A stretch of DNA of 64,000 nt from Oxyruncus cristatus (GCA_013399855.1 VXAY01006798.1:159808-223807); one strand, 5' to 3'; shown: positions 47,561 through 62,079, counted from the stretch's first letter. The notes: generated by a model from the sequence alone, not told the origin. Numbers and translations are program-made.

Positions 47561-50002
47561 CTGAGGCAAAGATGTCACCCTTCCTTACTCTGTGGCAATC
47601 CTCAGCTCCAGAACCCATCTGCCAGAGCAGTTTGCCTCAGAGCCTTTGCTGAAATGATGGATACACCAGGTTTTGAACATCCACCATCCCTCCCAGCTCT
47701 GCCAGTGCTGATGCAGAGCTGTCTCTCCTCAAAGCTCTAATGTTCCCCACTCTGGAGCTGGGGTGCCTCTCTCTGCGCTAATTTCAAAGGTTTGCTGGTT
47801 TAGGAAATGAAGTCACTCCCTCCTTTCATTATTTACTTACTTTCCCCCGAGGGAATAAGCAGGGGCTGGTATTGACCTGGCTTTTAATACAGCTTTCAGA
47901 GTCGGGTGCCTGCCACTGGCCACAGCAGTGGAAACAAACTAATGGACCGAGAGAGAAGGACTTTGTGTGCGAGGACACGGACATTCAGGACACAGGCTGG
48001 GGTGGTGGCCTCCAGGAGAGGGGGAACCCTCATGCCTGGGCACCCCCCTCACTGACATACAGCATCCATTGGAGGCAGATGGCAGTGCTTGGTGGGACAA
48101 AGTGCCCACTGCCCATTAGCTCTTGGGAGGCTCATCACCGAGGAGTGAGTGTCCAGAGATGCCAGGCAAGGATGGCACACCAGGGCCATGGGTATGTACA
48201 GCTGGAGTGGTTGAGGCAACAAAGAGGTCAGCATTGCTGCTCCTCACTTCAGCTGGTGTGGTTCTTGGGGGAAAAATGGGAAAAGGTTGCTCTAAAGCTG
48301 AGGGAACAAGCATCATGCAGCCATGCTGGTGTCCAGCCCCCTCCATGTGTCTGAACCCGCTGGCCGTTTTCATGTTGTGTTTGGCATCACAGTGGAGAAG
48401 ACACTGAGGCATTGAGGAATATTCAGCTACCTGCTGTCCACAATAAAATTGTGAGAAAGCTTTCAATGCTGTCAGATCGTTAGAGAGGGGAGAGAAAAGG
48501 GGGCTGAGGGGAGGGGGCGAAGGGAAGGAGAGGAACAGCCAGAGTGCAGGAGAACAGAGATGATGGGTAAATCTCTGCCCACCAGACACTCCTCACACAG
48601 CTGGGCTGATGTTGCTGCACACAGCTCCGCCAATGATATGGTGCAGTCAGTCCAGGGACTGTTCCTGCAAGTTGCACACATGTCCACAGGCTTTCCTGAC
48701 ACACAGCTTCTGCACAGGAACTTCTGTACCTGCACACTAAAATCACAGAGTGCTCGTGTCCAAGTACACACTGCATGTACCTACATGTGTGTGCCACGCA
48801 ATGGGGCATGATCCATCCTACCTTCATCTCATTAACACCAACGCCATACACAAAAATGCCACACAGTAGCAGCATCTCAACAAAAGTCTTCTCTTGCCGT
48901 ATGCCAGGGATTCTTTTACGCAGCCTGTGAAAAGCCACCAGGATAATTCATCTTGGAAGGCTGTTTGCTATAGAGGAGACTCAATATTTTTAAGGATTCT
49001 TCAAATCAGCACTCCAAGCCATTCATAATCATAAACTCACCAAGTATTTTATCTTTTGCATACAGTATGTGGAGCATCATCTTTCAGGTAGATGACACCT
49101 CCTTGACCAGTGCTTTCCAAAGAAGATACCTCTATTTCATGAGAGAGTGTGATGTCCCTCAGCTTCCTCCCTCCTCCAGGATCTGATGGAGGGACCACTT
49201 TCTCAGGACCTGCCTCTAATCCCAAGGGGCTGGCAGCTTGCTTTTCAGGAGGAAGACACTGCTTCTTTGTTTATTCGACCACAATCTATATTTCTTTCCT
49301 CTCTTCTGAACTTCTTACTTGGCTCATTATTGAAAGCTATTCAAATACCAGAAATATAACGGGGAGAGGAAGGACTTTTTCCGTATGAATAAGATCCAGG
49401 CACTGGTTCAGTTCCTCTACCCCATGACAACTAACCATGCTGTTGTCACTCTTGCCAGCTTTCAAATGAATGTTATTGTTTGAAATGACACTTGAGAAGC
49501 TTGTTTCATGTTTTATTTTTGGTGACACTTTTGGACAACCCTTTTGAAAAGAAATCATCATTGGCACCTTCCAGCTCACAAAAAACTTGCTCAGTGAAAC
49601 ATTTTGATACACACTGCAACCAAAAATATTTTCAAGAAACACAACAGTTATCTCAACTGGGGAGAAAATGGGTTTGGATTTCCAGGATTAGGAAATAGTG
49701 TTGAAAATGTCTGTGCTGCTGAACAAATATGTTAATTTTCAAACAGCTCAGTTTCATCCAGGTTTCGCCCTGGAGTGGAGCATGGCACATGGCACTGCCC
49801 CAGCAGCTGTGTGCTGGCTTGTGTACTCTGCAAGAATGTGTCCTCTGTTTGCTTTGAGCTTTAGCATCTCTTCTTTGCCTTTTCAGGAGGGTCTGAAGTC
49901 TCTCCCGGCTTTTGGACAGTGCCCACGGTTTTAAATATCACCAAAAAAACCCCCAACCCAGTAAAAAAAAAAAAAAAAAAAAGCCTTACCTTCCCAGGCC
50001 AT
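47561..50002. other. Intergenic, nothing recognised
   Basis: No coding sequence or identifiable repeat apart from a 20-A run at 49963-49982. Confidence 0.5.
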
Positions 50003-50076
50003 TAAGGGCTTGATCTTGCCCCCACGAAGTCAATGGGACTTTGGCATTGCCTGTGGTGAGAGCAGAGCGGGGCCCT
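50003..50076. repeat. Palindrome-type amniote interspersed repeat fragment
   Basis: Contains 'gaagtcaatgggactttggc' and flanking 'ggcttgatcttgcccc' … 'agcagagcggggccc', which form an imperfect inverted repeat. I associate this pattern with an old repeat common in reptile and bird genomes, but I cannot name the family with certainty. Confidence 0.4.
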
Positions 50077-50571
50077 AATGGAGCACCACTATTGGAAAAC
50101 CCCGCGGGCGCCGGCCCTGTGCTAAATCCGTAAAGCCGGGACGGACTATTGCTGCACGGGCAGGAGGGGGAGAGGAGGGAAAGCAGCCTGCCGGGATGCT
50201 GGAAGCACGGGGCGGGGTAGGGCCAGCTGGGGCATGGGGCAGATCGAGGGGACAGCAGAGGGATGAGGAGGCAGGGGAGGCAGTCTGTCTACGCAGCCAC
50301 CTGCGACACGGGATCCAACGGCCGGGGATGTCACACCAGCAGGAGCTGAGGTGGCAGCCAGTTCTTGGAAGGGCAACACAGGCTTCTTCTCCTGCCATGG
50401 TCAGCAGGGTGGGGGTCCCACTCTCCCCAGCCCCGGTGTGTTTCCGCCTACAGGTCGCAGCACAAAGAGGGTGAGTGGCACTGAGAGACTGGAGAAGCCC
50501 CGGCATTGCCTGGCCTCAGAGCACCATCTAGAGCTGAAAGCAAGGCTGGCATCCCCGCCGGTTCTGGTGTC

Positions 50572-50965
50572 ATAGAATCATGCAATTGCTTAGGTTGGAA
50601 AAGACCTCTAAGGTCACCGACTGCAACTATTAACACTGCCATGTCCACCACTAAACCATGTCCCTAAGTGCCACATCTACACGCCGTTTAAATACCTCTG
50701 GGGATGGTAACTTCACCACTTCCCTGAACAGCCTGTTCCAGCGCTTGACAGCCCTTTCAGTGAAAAAATTTTTCCTAATATCCAAACTAAACCATCCCTC
50801 GTGCAACTTGAGGCCATTTCTTCTTGCCCTATTGCTTGTTACCTGGGAGAAGAGACCAACTGGCTACAACCTCCTTTCAGGCAGTTGACCAGAGCGATAA
50901 GGTCACCCCTGAGCCTCCTTTTCTCCAGGCTACACAATCCCAGCTCTCTCAGCTACTCCTCGTAA
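50572..50965 (-). mobile_element. CR1 LINE 3' fragment
   Basis: Starts with 'tcatagaatcatgcaattgc' and 'ttaggttggaaaagacctct', the reverse complement of the CR1 3' terminus. It continues through the 'ttcaccacttccctgaacag' and 'gtgaaaaaatttttcctaat' blocks to 'aggctacacaatcccagctc'. It is 5'-truncated. Confidence 0.85.
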
Positions 50966-53239
50966 GACTTGTGTTCCTCCCCACGTGTCCCAGTATCCTT
51001 GCAGCTCCTGACTTCCTGGACTCATCCAGTGCTGCTTCTGGCCCCAGCACTGGGGACACTGTGAGGCTGGGCTGGGGCTGAGGCTGACTCCCCAGGCAGT
51101 GCTGTGGGGCACAGCTGGGGGTTGGGGGAGGAAATGCTTGATCTGGAGGGAAAATAGTCTCTGAGAGGACCAGCATCCACCACCAATGCTGCACCCATAA
51201 CCTGCAATAAGCATCAGCCCACCTGACAGCAAGGCATGGCTTTCACAGAGCAGCCACTTACTCTGAAAACAGTTTAGATATGGGCTACCACTCCAATTTC
51301 TTCTTGGGGAGAAGCCTACAAAGCTGTGCCAGCCCTGGGAAGTTAGGCAGAGACGACCTTTGTTCAGAGTCAGGTCCTTCTGGTTGCCACCTTGCTGCCT
51401 CCTTGTCCTTCAGCTGTCTCTCAGCCCTGCCTCGCTGTATGTGCTCAGTGTATGAGACTTGCTCCCCTTTTTCCTGTTATTCAGTCCCTCGATGGGACAC
51501 GTACAACCTATGGCTGCAGCAGGGTGCTGCTCCCTCTCCCATGCCACAGGCCAGCATGCTCCTGTGGTGGAAGAGGGGCAGTGAAACTGCATGGAAGTGA
51601 CAGCGTGAGGGCTGTCAGACAGAGGGTTTGCAATGCCCTGAGAGCTCTTCGGGTAACCAACCTTTTCATACCGCCTTGGGCTATTCAGTAACAGTAGCCT
51701 GGCTTGCAAACTGTAAGGAGCCTCAGCTCCTGGGCTTCTTCCAGTTCACAGGGAAAGTGACAAAAGCAGAGCAGTCAGGGGGCTATCAGCATAAAGCTAA
51801 TCTTTGACCATGTCCCCTCCAGAAGGGTGCATTTAGTATAGGAAATGCCTCTGCCTTCTGGGAAGCCCAGGCACACACACCCCAAGTGACTCACTGTCAA
51901 AGTCGGGTCAGCCTGAAAAGAGGTAAAGTGGAGTAATGTGATTTCCCAGCCCTGATGCCTGCAAAGAAATTCAGGATGAACCAAGCACCATCCTGAAATA
52001 GTCTGAGAGATACAGGATATTTGAGCTTTAATTTTTTTTTTTTCCTCTGAAATTAGCAGGATTATTTTGGTGCTGGCCCCAGATTTGAAATAGCACGTCT
52101 TGGAACCTGGGACCTGGTAATATTTGGGTCCCTGGCTGCAGTACATTGATGGAGTTGTTTGAATGTCCCAGCGCTACCATCACTGAAAGAGTCAGCTGAG
52201 GGCCTGTAAAGCACAAAGCCTTGTTACAGAAACTGTGCGATCAAGAGAATGAGGAGCTTGAAATTGCTCCTGACAGGTGATTAGATGCTCACCCAGCAAC
52301 AGCCTCTGTGTTTCTATCAGGGACCCAACACAGGCCTGTGCACCACTCCTGGGATATCGAACAGAGGAGAACAGGCTGATGCAGGAACTCCAGAGAAGAC
52401 TTTGAAGATATATATATAACATGACCTGCAGCCTGCACGTGCTTCTCTCAGGGATGAAATAATGAATCAGTAGTGGAGTGGGTGCGAGCATATGACAGGC
52501 GAGGCAGACCTATAGCAGAACACTTGGTACCACACGGAAGGATCTGATTGAGTGTACGCAGAGCAGAGCCATCATTTAGCTCCAGGCTTCTGGGTTATAT
52601 GGTGTGCATTTTGCTTTCCAGGATACAGTGCTGGGCTCACTAGCAATGAGGCTGCCTTGAATAGAGAAGCTTATGTGATCCTTCCAGTGTTGCATGAGGC
52701 TGTGGGGAAAGCAGGGAAGAGCAGTGATGAAAAACAGCTGTGGAGTGGAAAGCTGCAGACACAGGGTGACTGGCTGCACCCATCGTGGCAGGGTTAAATA
52801 ATAGGGTGCCCTGGACTGCCCAAGGAGCCAGCAGTGCTCAGCAAGCTGATGGTTGCCAATGGGACAGGGCAGTCTGAGGTAAGTGGAAGAGGCAAGTCAG
52901 GGTGAGAACAGATAGCTGTGGTTGCTTCAGAGGAGGTACAAGGTGCACTGGTGGAGTTGTACTGGCCAGATGAAGCTGCGTGTTCCCTGCTGCTCTGTTA
53001 GATACACAGCTCTCCTGTGGCAGCCAGATGGTCTCATGAGCTCAAAATGCATTCTTCGTTGTTAAAATGCAAGAGTAGTTTGTGAAAAACATGGGATTTT
53101 CTGAGTCCTTGCAATTATTTGATGATTTGCCCCATGGAGAAACCTCCAGAGTCCTTGTGTTTTTTGTCTCCATTCTGCTTGCTGCTGCAGTCACAAGAGA
53201 AAGGACAGCTTCTGTTCTCAGCCAGAAAGCAAGCAAAGG
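50966..53239. other. Intergenic, nothing recognised
   Basis: No gene or identifiable repeat; a short (TA)n stretch lies near 52410. Confidence 0.45.
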
Positions 53240-53330
53240 GGAACATAAGTGCCTGACAGCAAGGCAAAGTGACTTGTCCAAGATCACGAAGCAGTCAGTG
53301 GCAGAAGGACAAATTTAACCTTCCACTGTG
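53240..53330 (-). mobile_element. MIR-like SINE fragment
   Basis: The block 'gtgacttgtccaagatcacg', followed by 'cagtcagtggcagaaggaca', resembles the reverse complement of the MIR core ('ttgcccaaggtcacacagc' … 'agtggcagag'). Short and diverged. Confidence 0.5.
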
Positions 53331-54614
53331 GGTTTAACGTGTCACCTCCCTGTACAGCTGAGGACACTGCAAGTGATAAATGAACCAGGAGCAGTTCCTA
53401 GACTAGGTCTCTACCCATCCTGCAGCTGCAGCTGAGGTTGTTGCCAGGACGTTGCACTTCCCTGGGTGTGTACACAACACCCATCACCTTTGTACTGCTG
53501 CCCACAATCCCAAGCAGCAGTTCTGATAGACCAAGTGCCATGCATATTCCCGACTCAGACACCCCTGGCCTCTGGACATCCAGATGTAGGAACTGGGAGC
53601 CATTGGGCCACAGAGCTTCCCCAAATATAACCTACATAGGGCCTTACATATACAAGTCACGACTTCCAAATCATAGCCAGAAGTGAATAGGAGGCCATGG
53701 CAGGCTCAGATGGGCACGTCTTTCGGTCCCCGATGAGCAACAGCACAATGTGAGGCAGAAATGAAAATCCACAACCTCAGTCCTCACAGGGAATGAGTCC
53801 CAGCTGCCTCTCGCCCTTCTCTGTGTGGGACGGGTGGTGAGATGGCCTTTTGTTAATCGGTGCCCTGTGCCTGGTGTTCAGCTGGCGAGGACAGACTGTC
53901 CCTTCCAGAGAAACCCCTTGCATAAGAATTAAAGAGGAGTTGGGCTGAGATGCTGAACTAATCCACCAGGGCATGTTGGGAAGGTGCATTTTAAGCCATT
54001 CTCCCTGTCCTCTCGTCTTCCAGTGCATTGTTTATCTCTCCTGTCCCTCCCACAGCAGTTCGTGAATTATTCTCACGGGGCCAGCTGGTTTCATAACCGC
54101 CTGTGTTACGTCCCGTCCCTTCACCCCCAGAGTCCGCATGGGAGATGCTCATACACTGGAGGCTTTTTAGCTACTACCGGTTTGCGCTGCTGTGAATAAC
54201 GAGCCCACACAAACGCTGCTCCCCCCCAGCCCGCAGTGGCTGCATGCTGCACACACATTTCACTACTGTGGCCACATGTTCTCTCTCCTGGCACTCGATG
54301 CGTGCTCCCACCGCACTTCTACATGACAAGCTCCTTGCAAGCTCACTTTGCACATGTGGTGCCCGGTGAGCTCACTTGGACACACGGAAGTGGCACAGTT
54401 GTCACAGGTGTTTGGAGCTACTGCCCCAGCTGCTTCCCTGCTGTGGTGTGCTCCTCACTCATCACCCATCATATCTGTGATACCTTGTCCACCATCAGCT
54501 ACACCCTTCACATGGGATTCAGGCTTGCAGCTCACACTTGCCATGGACACGTGTGTGTAGCACATACATACCGGGCACGTGCCAAACACACACTGCACAA
54601 ATGGGCCACTGCGC

Positions 54615-55720
54615 ATCATAGGATCAGAGGATAATTCAGTTTGAGAGAGACTCCAGAACATCTCTAGTCCAGCTTCCTGCTCAAAGCAGGGTCAGGAAAG
54701 AGGTCATATGAGGTTGCTCAGAGCTTTATTTGGTCTTCTAAAGTACTAGGATGGAGATCATACAGCGTGTCTGAGCAACTTTTTCCCACACTTCCCACAC
54801 TGTCTTTGAGGACAGAAAGATCTTCCTTTATTCAAGATGGACCTCTCTTCTTTCAACTCATGTTTGTTGTCTCTCATCCTCCCACTACACACCACTGTGA
54901 AGAGCTTGGCTCTGTGTTTGAACAAGATTTACAGGTTCTTTCCCATACAGCTGCTCTGCATCTATCAGGTCCCCAGCTGTATTGTGGCCGGGGCCTCTTC
55001 CTTCCCAGGTACAGGGCTGTGTATTTGCCCTTGCTGAACTCCCAGTGTACCTGCAGGCCCATCCCTCTAGTCTGCTTATGTCCCTTCCTAATAGCGACCT
55101 TGCCCTCAGGCATGTTGACTTGTTTCCCATCCAACTGTCACCTGAAAGCTTAGTGGAAGTGCACCCCATCACCTTCTCCAGGTCATCAATAACCATATTA
55201 AACAGGACAGGTCCCAGGACAACCCCCTGAGGCACCCCACTTGGTACCAGCCTCTAGGTAGGGTACAGCCCATTAATTACTCCCTGTGCCTGTTCAGCCA
55301 AACATTTTTTTGCCCGTCTGCTTGTCTACCTAATGAGAAACACCACCTTTACTTGGATATCAGAATGTTGTTGGAGACAGTATTGAAAGCCTGGCTGAAC
55401 TGGAGATAAACAACTTCTACTACTCTCCCGTTACCCATAAATCCCGTTATTTTATCAAAGAAGGTGATCAGGTTGTTCAGGCATGATTTACCCTTGGTAA
55501 GCTCTCACTGGCAGTTGTCAGTCACCATCTTCCCTTTCATGTGCCCAGAATGTGTTTCAGGAGGACCCCCTCCAGGGCTCAGATGAGTCTGACCAGCCTG
55601 TACTTCCCACTATCAACATTCTGGACTTTTTTAAGAAGAATGGGGGACCCCCTCTGATACATACTTCTGTATCCAGCACCTCCTCCAGCCAACCTCCCAA
55701 ACACAAGTAATTTCACAGTG
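54615..55720 (-). mobile_element. CR1-type LINE fragment, older copy
   Basis: Begins at the CR1 3' end ('cataggatcagaggataatt') and includes 'agtccagcttcctgctcaaa'. The minus strand then encodes a degraded reverse-transcriptase piece with PQGVVLGPVLFNMVIDDLEKVM near 55180-55235, followed by further diverged RT-like sequence out to about 55720. Multiple stops. Confidence 0.75.
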
Positions 55721-56095
55721 GCATTGCCTCCCACCTGAACAGTCCTATGTTTCATTTGATCTGACCTGCAAACCTCCCCAAAGGGGTGACTGTGGCTTTT
55801 CACTTCTCCATTGCTGTTCCTAGGAGAGACAGAGAGAGGGCTGTGGCTCTGAGCCTCAAGGTTGTTTCTGTTTTCCTTGGGTTGCACATCCTCTCACTAG
55901 AGGCTTTGGGAAGCTCTCAATGCTGCCTAAAGCCATCCCCAGTGCCTCGCAGAAAGAGAGAAGGGTACAGAGCAGCCTAATCTCACCCCTTCAGGAAGAT
56001 GGGATGGGGCTGCCCTAGCTGATGGTTCTGCCACATGATGTTGCCATGGGGCAAAAGTCCAAACAGAGAGAGGGACCAGTTCAGCTCCTTTTCTC

Positions 56096-56170
56096 AAAAA
56101 AACCAAACCAAACCAAACCAAACCAAACCAAACCAAACCAAACCAAACCAAACCAAACCAAACCAAACCA
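56096..56170. repeat. (AACCA)n pentanucleotide microsatellite, about 14 copies
   Basis: Uninterrupted pentamer from 56101 to 56170, preceded by a run of A. It generates a spurious Lys-Pro-Asn-Gln-Thr repeat frame. Confidence 0.97.
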
Positions 56171-56549
56171 CAACAACGAAACAACCGAAAAAACAAGGGT
56201 TGGAATATTTTAGAGGGAGGTGTGCTGCTTTCAGTGTGAGGAGGAATCCACAAGACTTGGCAAGGCAGACGTGGTGCCTCCCCTGTGACCCTTCATCTTT
56301 TCCAGACTGCTGGGCCAGGTTCTTTCACCACCCCATAGGCACTCAGGTGCCATGTGCCCATGGAGCACTCAGCATGCAGGCGAGCAGGATGAGGTTACGT
56401 GTCTTCAAGTAAGATCCTGCTGATTCAGCCTGGAGTGCAGCTCCTCCCAAAGAACCTTGGCCCTGTCCTGTGGTTCTCTGCCACGTCTGCCCTGGCCTGA
56501 CACAGCTGTAAGGGTGCACCTAAATATCCCTTTTCTTTTCCCATTAGAT

Positions 56550-56585
<36 letters not shown>

Positions 56586-59500
56586 ACAGCAAGCCAGTAT
56601 GGGTGTAATAGAGAGAGTCAGTTGCAAACTGACAGAGGCTGGGAATACCATGAAGATAAAAAAGGCAAGGTATATGGAAAAAAGCAATAAATACCCTTAA
56701 TTACAGGTGTGGCCAGGAACAGCTCCTGTTATTAAAGTTGCTGATACTTCCCCTTGTAAGACCCTGTTTTCACTTGCTTATAACTTTGTCAAAGTCTCAC
56801 TGTTGGAGCAGAAATTTTCCATAAAATGATTGCCTCATCTGGAGTTGGGCACATTTATTTAGTTCTTTTTGAAAACGTGCAGCCACCACTAGGTTTCCTG
56901 GGCTGGAGGAAGTATATATGAGGCCCAGGGGATGAAAGCCGTGTAACTTCTGGGCTTTCAAGCAGGTTTGGCCTTGAGCAGGATGTTTTTTTTTGTGTCA
57001 CAGAGGCTGTGTTTTGCCAGCTCCCTGAAACACCACTGCTCTTCCCCACCAGTGTGGACAAATTACATGGTTTTGTTAAAAGTGGAAAGAAGACTCATCA
57101 CACCTACAAACTTTTCAACCTCTGCTAACCTGCCCAACCCTTTCTTGGCTTCTGAGGCTGGCATGACAGCATATGGGCTTTCCCAGGTAGGAGCAGTGCT
57201 GAAGGAAAGTGGGAGGGTTTCCCTTCTAGGGAAGGGACAGTCATGCACTGTCTGAACCTCTCAATGTTTTCCCTTGCCCTGTACTTCTGGCCACCTCTCT
57301 TGTGCCTTCTGGGAAGCCTAGTGGAGAAAAGTCCCTGATTTGAATAGGGAAGGGAAACCCAAAATCTGGGGAAAAGCAAATGAGACTGGGAGGCAGATGA
57401 GACTGCAAGTTGCAGGGAAATGCCAGGTCTGGTTTGCAAAGGGGCTATTGCATGAGAGCTGCTGGGGTGACTAGGGATGGCTAACCAGGAAAACTGGGAG
57501 CAGGAAGCAAGGCTGGCTGGGGCAGTGAGATAGGGAATGGGAAGAGCAAAGTTGTGGTGATTAGAGATGTGGAATGAGAAGAGCAGAGGAGGGGTGATTG
57601 TCAGTGCAATGGGAAGAGGGGATGGGAGGGAGATGGGCAGCACTCAGACTGTTTGCCTGGGGAGTGGGAGTTTCTTGTAACAGATGGGGACTGGCGATGG
57701 AGGGGAGCTCTCACCAACCGTCTATGCAGGAAGGCTTGGACTAGTGATAGGGAGCAGCTTGTGTGGAGGGGGATAGCATGTGGTGGGAAGGCTGCGGTTG
57801 ACTGGCCAAAGACACACAGCTGAGCCAGTCTGGCACTGCCTGGACAGGAGACTCGGCCTGGGCATATAGTAGGGGAAGAAACAGGGAAGGGCAGGTGAGG
57901 TGGACCTCAGAGTGGGCAGTGGCTGAGCCCAGAGCCTACGGCTTTGTGACAAGCCTTAAAAAAGGAAACTAAAAACGGGAAAGCTTAGAGGGGACAAAGG
58001 AACCAGGGAGGATGGCCATATCAGCTTCCGTTTTTCTGACCCCAGATTTTTCCAGTGCCCTAACAAGGTTCTTCTCCCATGTCTGTCTCCCAAGCCTTAC
58101 AGTTCCTGTACTGTTACCCTAAATGCCACCCGACAGCACGTCTCACCTCTTTCTAGTGCTGCTCCTTGCTGAGGACAACAGGCAATTGCTGCTCTCTATC
58201 AGAATACACATTTCTCATCACTGAGAAATGTCAGCACCAAGGCTGGCTGTACAACTGCCCTTCAATGTCCTCATGCATATGAATTCTGGTTGAGTCTTTA
58301 ATTATGTGGCCACCGATTTATTTTCCACGGGACACCTGCAGCACACAGGTTAGATGGTGCTCTGGATGAGTCTGGGCTGTGTCATGAAAAAGGCTCTTTG
58401 CAGGGACTCAGCATCATTTGGGTTTTTTTATTGTTGTTGTTGGAGTTTTTTCCCCAAAAAGTCTGAAGAAAAAGGAGTGACTCATTGTTGAGCCAGCTGT
58501 GTGTTTACCTGGATCCCTGCCCCTGCTGCGGATTTCCTACCTGATGCTGAGCGAGTCACTCACAGCAATCTTTTCAGAGGTAGCTATTAGCTATGTTTTA
58601 TTTATTTTGGCATTTTGCTTTGTTTTTGGCCTTGTGCTATCCTAGGATCCTGATGCCTCATTTGCAGGAGTATTTATTTCTCCCTGCTGCATGAGAATGG
58701 GGACTTGCACTTGACTCTAGAAAAGGCTTTAAAATGCAGAGCACTCTGGTAAAGCACTCAGATCAGCATCTCCAGTTTGCAGACTGCATTTGACCTTCCC
58801 TCCAGGAGTGCTGGGTCTTCTCTAAGATGCTACTCTCTTGCTTGGTATGAGTACTGAAAAGACAAATCTATTATTATTTGGGAAGTACTGAGAAACTAGA
58901 GTGTGTATTGTGTAAAAAAGATCCTATGTACATCAATCATTGGTTTTGGAGTGGGGGGCTGCATATTTTGAATGAATTGTGAGTTAATGGTTTGAAGAAC
59001 TCTGTCAGCCCTGCTGGATGTGTCAAGCCACAGGTACCTGCCTTCTCAGGTACCTTTGCTCTTGAATTGCTGGTGGCAATGGGTTTGTTCTCACTTCTCA
59101 TCATTTCTTGCTTTCACTGGCCTTGCAGAAGTAGAACTTCAGCACAGTGTCAAAGTTTTCTCTGCTCTTTCCCTGATTACTCACACTTCCCTAGCACAGG
59201 CAAGTGTCTCTGTGGCAAAGTGACTCTGTGGCAAAGTCTTCAGAGCAGTGTGTCCTTCTCCAGATAGTGGGTGAAATGGGATTCTGCTCACTGTGGATCA
59301 GGCAGAGCTGCCAAATGCAACCTGGCAGTTAGCTGAGGTCTGCTAGGTCACTGGAGCTCAGCTTTCCCACGAGTTTTACTAGGTACTATGAATATCATAC
59401 ACCGTGACTCTGGAAGGCCACCCAGCCATGACACTGTGAATAAACAGGGCAACTCTAGCCGTTCTTTTCCTTTCCTACCTGAGGAATGACATGGTGGGCA

Positions 59501-62079
59501 GTGGTGAGGCTGGCTGTGTGCACAGTGAGGTACAGCCCCCCTGGATACACCAGCCCACAAGACCCAGCTCAAGACACATTGCCATGGGTTCCCTGTACAG
59601 TGCTGCAGCTTGAGCATTGGGGACAGCCCGAGGACCTTCCCATGTGAATAGGACAGCAGCCAAATGTAGCCCCATACAGCCCATCTGCTGCTTGCCTGCC
59701 TTCAGAAGCAGCACACCCTGTATCATCTAGGGATGCTTTGACCAAGGCTGAACCCTGGGAAAGGTAGACATGAGGTGTCCCAGGTGCAGGTCCCCCAGTT
59801 GCTGAGCTAAGGGGCTTGGGCTCTCTTCCGTACTCTTACAAATATCCCTTCCAGGCAAACCAGGGACACAGGATGAGGTAAGGCCTCCAGGGTTTTCATC
59901 CTGGTATAGGGTTTTGAGTGCAGCTGTGTCTCACTGCTGTGTCTGGGAGGTGAGACAGCCTTCCAGGTGCTGTTGTTCGAACTGAGCCATAGTGTAAATT
60001 GGTTGTTCTATTGTGGTGCCTCATATAGGGCTAAATCTGAAGGGATGTTCATCTTCGGAGAAATGCACAGAGGAGAAAAGATGCTTGTGACTGCAGCTGC
60101 ACACCAGTTTAATTACTGGAGAGGAATGGAGATGACCCAGCACAGATTGTGAGCATGGATTCTGCTTGTCCCACAAATTTCTTCCCTCTCCAACCGAACT
60201 CCAACCTCTCTCTAGTTGGGGTCCTGCTGCTTATGTTGTATATAACACCTTCCTTTTTCAGACACTGGGGCAGGAGTTATTTTATCTGTTGCACCACTGG
60301 AGCACTGACATCCCTGTCGCAGACAGGGTCCCCGCAGTACTGGCTGCTACATGCATAGCCAAAATCAGCAGCACCTGGACGAGGCTCCCTAACAAAAATT
60401 ACTCCGTAAGAAGAGGTGTAACTAGGCAATGCTTGAATAAAGGTGGGTGTTATTAGATCATGTGGTTAGTCAGTACCAAAAACTTGATTACAATTCAATT
60501 AAGGGAATGTTTCTAATTAAGGAGTTCTTATTTTAAACTGTAAATGATTAAAATAAAGGTAACTGAAGTGTCCGTACGCACACTCCAATTTCATCCCCAA
60601 GGGCTGTATCTACATTTGGGATTCTTTCAAATTCCCTCCCACTGCCTGAGCCCGCAACAGGGGGAGACCTGGCATGGCCACTGTCCTCACAGACATTGCA
60701 CCTGCCTGGCGGTCAGTGTCACCCCAAACTCCACTCCCACCAGCCATACTGAGAGCTATCTCTCCTGTATTCTGATTCAGATCTATCCTTCTGGGCTCTC
60801 TGCCAGAGCTTACCTTGCTCGGTGCCTGTATGGGCCTGCCACTCGCAGCAAGGTCGTGAGTGATGCTGGGCTCCAGCAAATCCCCTCTCGACTGATATGT
60901 ACCCACCCAGGGAAGGAGGGCAACTCAACCCTCGGCTGGATCTGGCAGTGGCTGCATACTTTATTACCTGCCTTCCCATCTGCTCACTATTACATAAGCT
61001 GTGAAACAGCAGAGGTTCAATGGAGCATGTGTAAGGAAATGTCATTACTAGGAAAAACTCAATTAAATTTTAACTTCTCCAAGTGGAGGCAAAGTTCTGT
61101 AATAAAACTGGCCCAGCAGTGAGAGGGAAACAGCACTGGTTCCCAAAGGTTTGCATAAGCGAGGAACTATTCCCAGGTCTCAGTGGCCCAAAAACTCAGT
61201 GTGGGCACAAACTGTCAGTGGGATTCAGATCGTTGCAGTCCACCATCTTGGTATGGCTTGAAGCAGAGACTGCTTTCTGTAGTGCAAGGTGCCAGCACGG
61301 CTGCAGCTTGGGCCTCTTGAAGCCAACAGTCCGTGCTTATGTCGTGTATTTGGAAGTTGACATCGGGGTCCTGGCTTAGATGCACCCAAGGGCTGTACTG
61401 GTCTGGGGGCTCCTGACCTCTTCCCTATCACACTTATCTCCTCCTGCCGGAACCATGGTTCTTGACTTTGGGATGACTGTGCTGAAGCAGCTCCTGTACC
61501 CTGATGAGGCACCCCTACCTGTGAAGCTGGGCATCATCTGGCTTTAGCTACAGGTCCTACTGCTGTTTCCTTCCCACTCACCCTACACTGGCCTCCAGCC
61601 TCTCCTACAGTCCTGCTCCCAGAGCTCACAACAGCACTTCCATCCTCCTTTGTCCATCCAGCCCCAACCTCCCAGGAGCCTGCAAATACCTTTCTGCCCT
61701 CGGATCTGCTCCTACACCCCCATACAGGTCTGATGTGTGGTTGTTTCCCTAAATCAGCTGGCTTTTGGAGATGCTCTGGGGCTTGCTGTGGCCACCTGGC
61801 CCCCAAACACCCTGGGATCTGGGGGGTACCCCCAGCTTTGCACCTATCTGCTGGCGGGTGCCTCATGGATCTCTTCCAGGTTAGGGTTTATGTGTGTGCT
61901 TTGTCATTCCTGTGGATTTGCAAGTGTTCCACCCAAGGTCTGTCCCCGCTCCTGAGGGGTTCCAGCTGAGGAGCCCTGACCCTCTATGTGGGTCTGGAGT
62001 GGTTCTGATGCCTCACTGGCCTTCCTGCTGGACCCCCGCTTGGCATCCGCCGCCAGTGAGATGACAACCAGCACCCATG
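56171..62079. other. Intergenic region before the CpG island, no gene seen
   Basis: No recognisable coding exon or repeat. It has a 29-T run at 56553-56581. Open frames are short and chance-like. Confidence 0.5.

Noticed and set aside
46860..55720. Reverse transcriptase gene
   Set aside because: Only broken CR1 pieces are present, with stops and frame changes; no intact ORF.
56022..56412. Lys-Pro-Asn-Gln-Thr repeat protein
   Set aside because: It is a translation of the (AACCA)n microsatellite.
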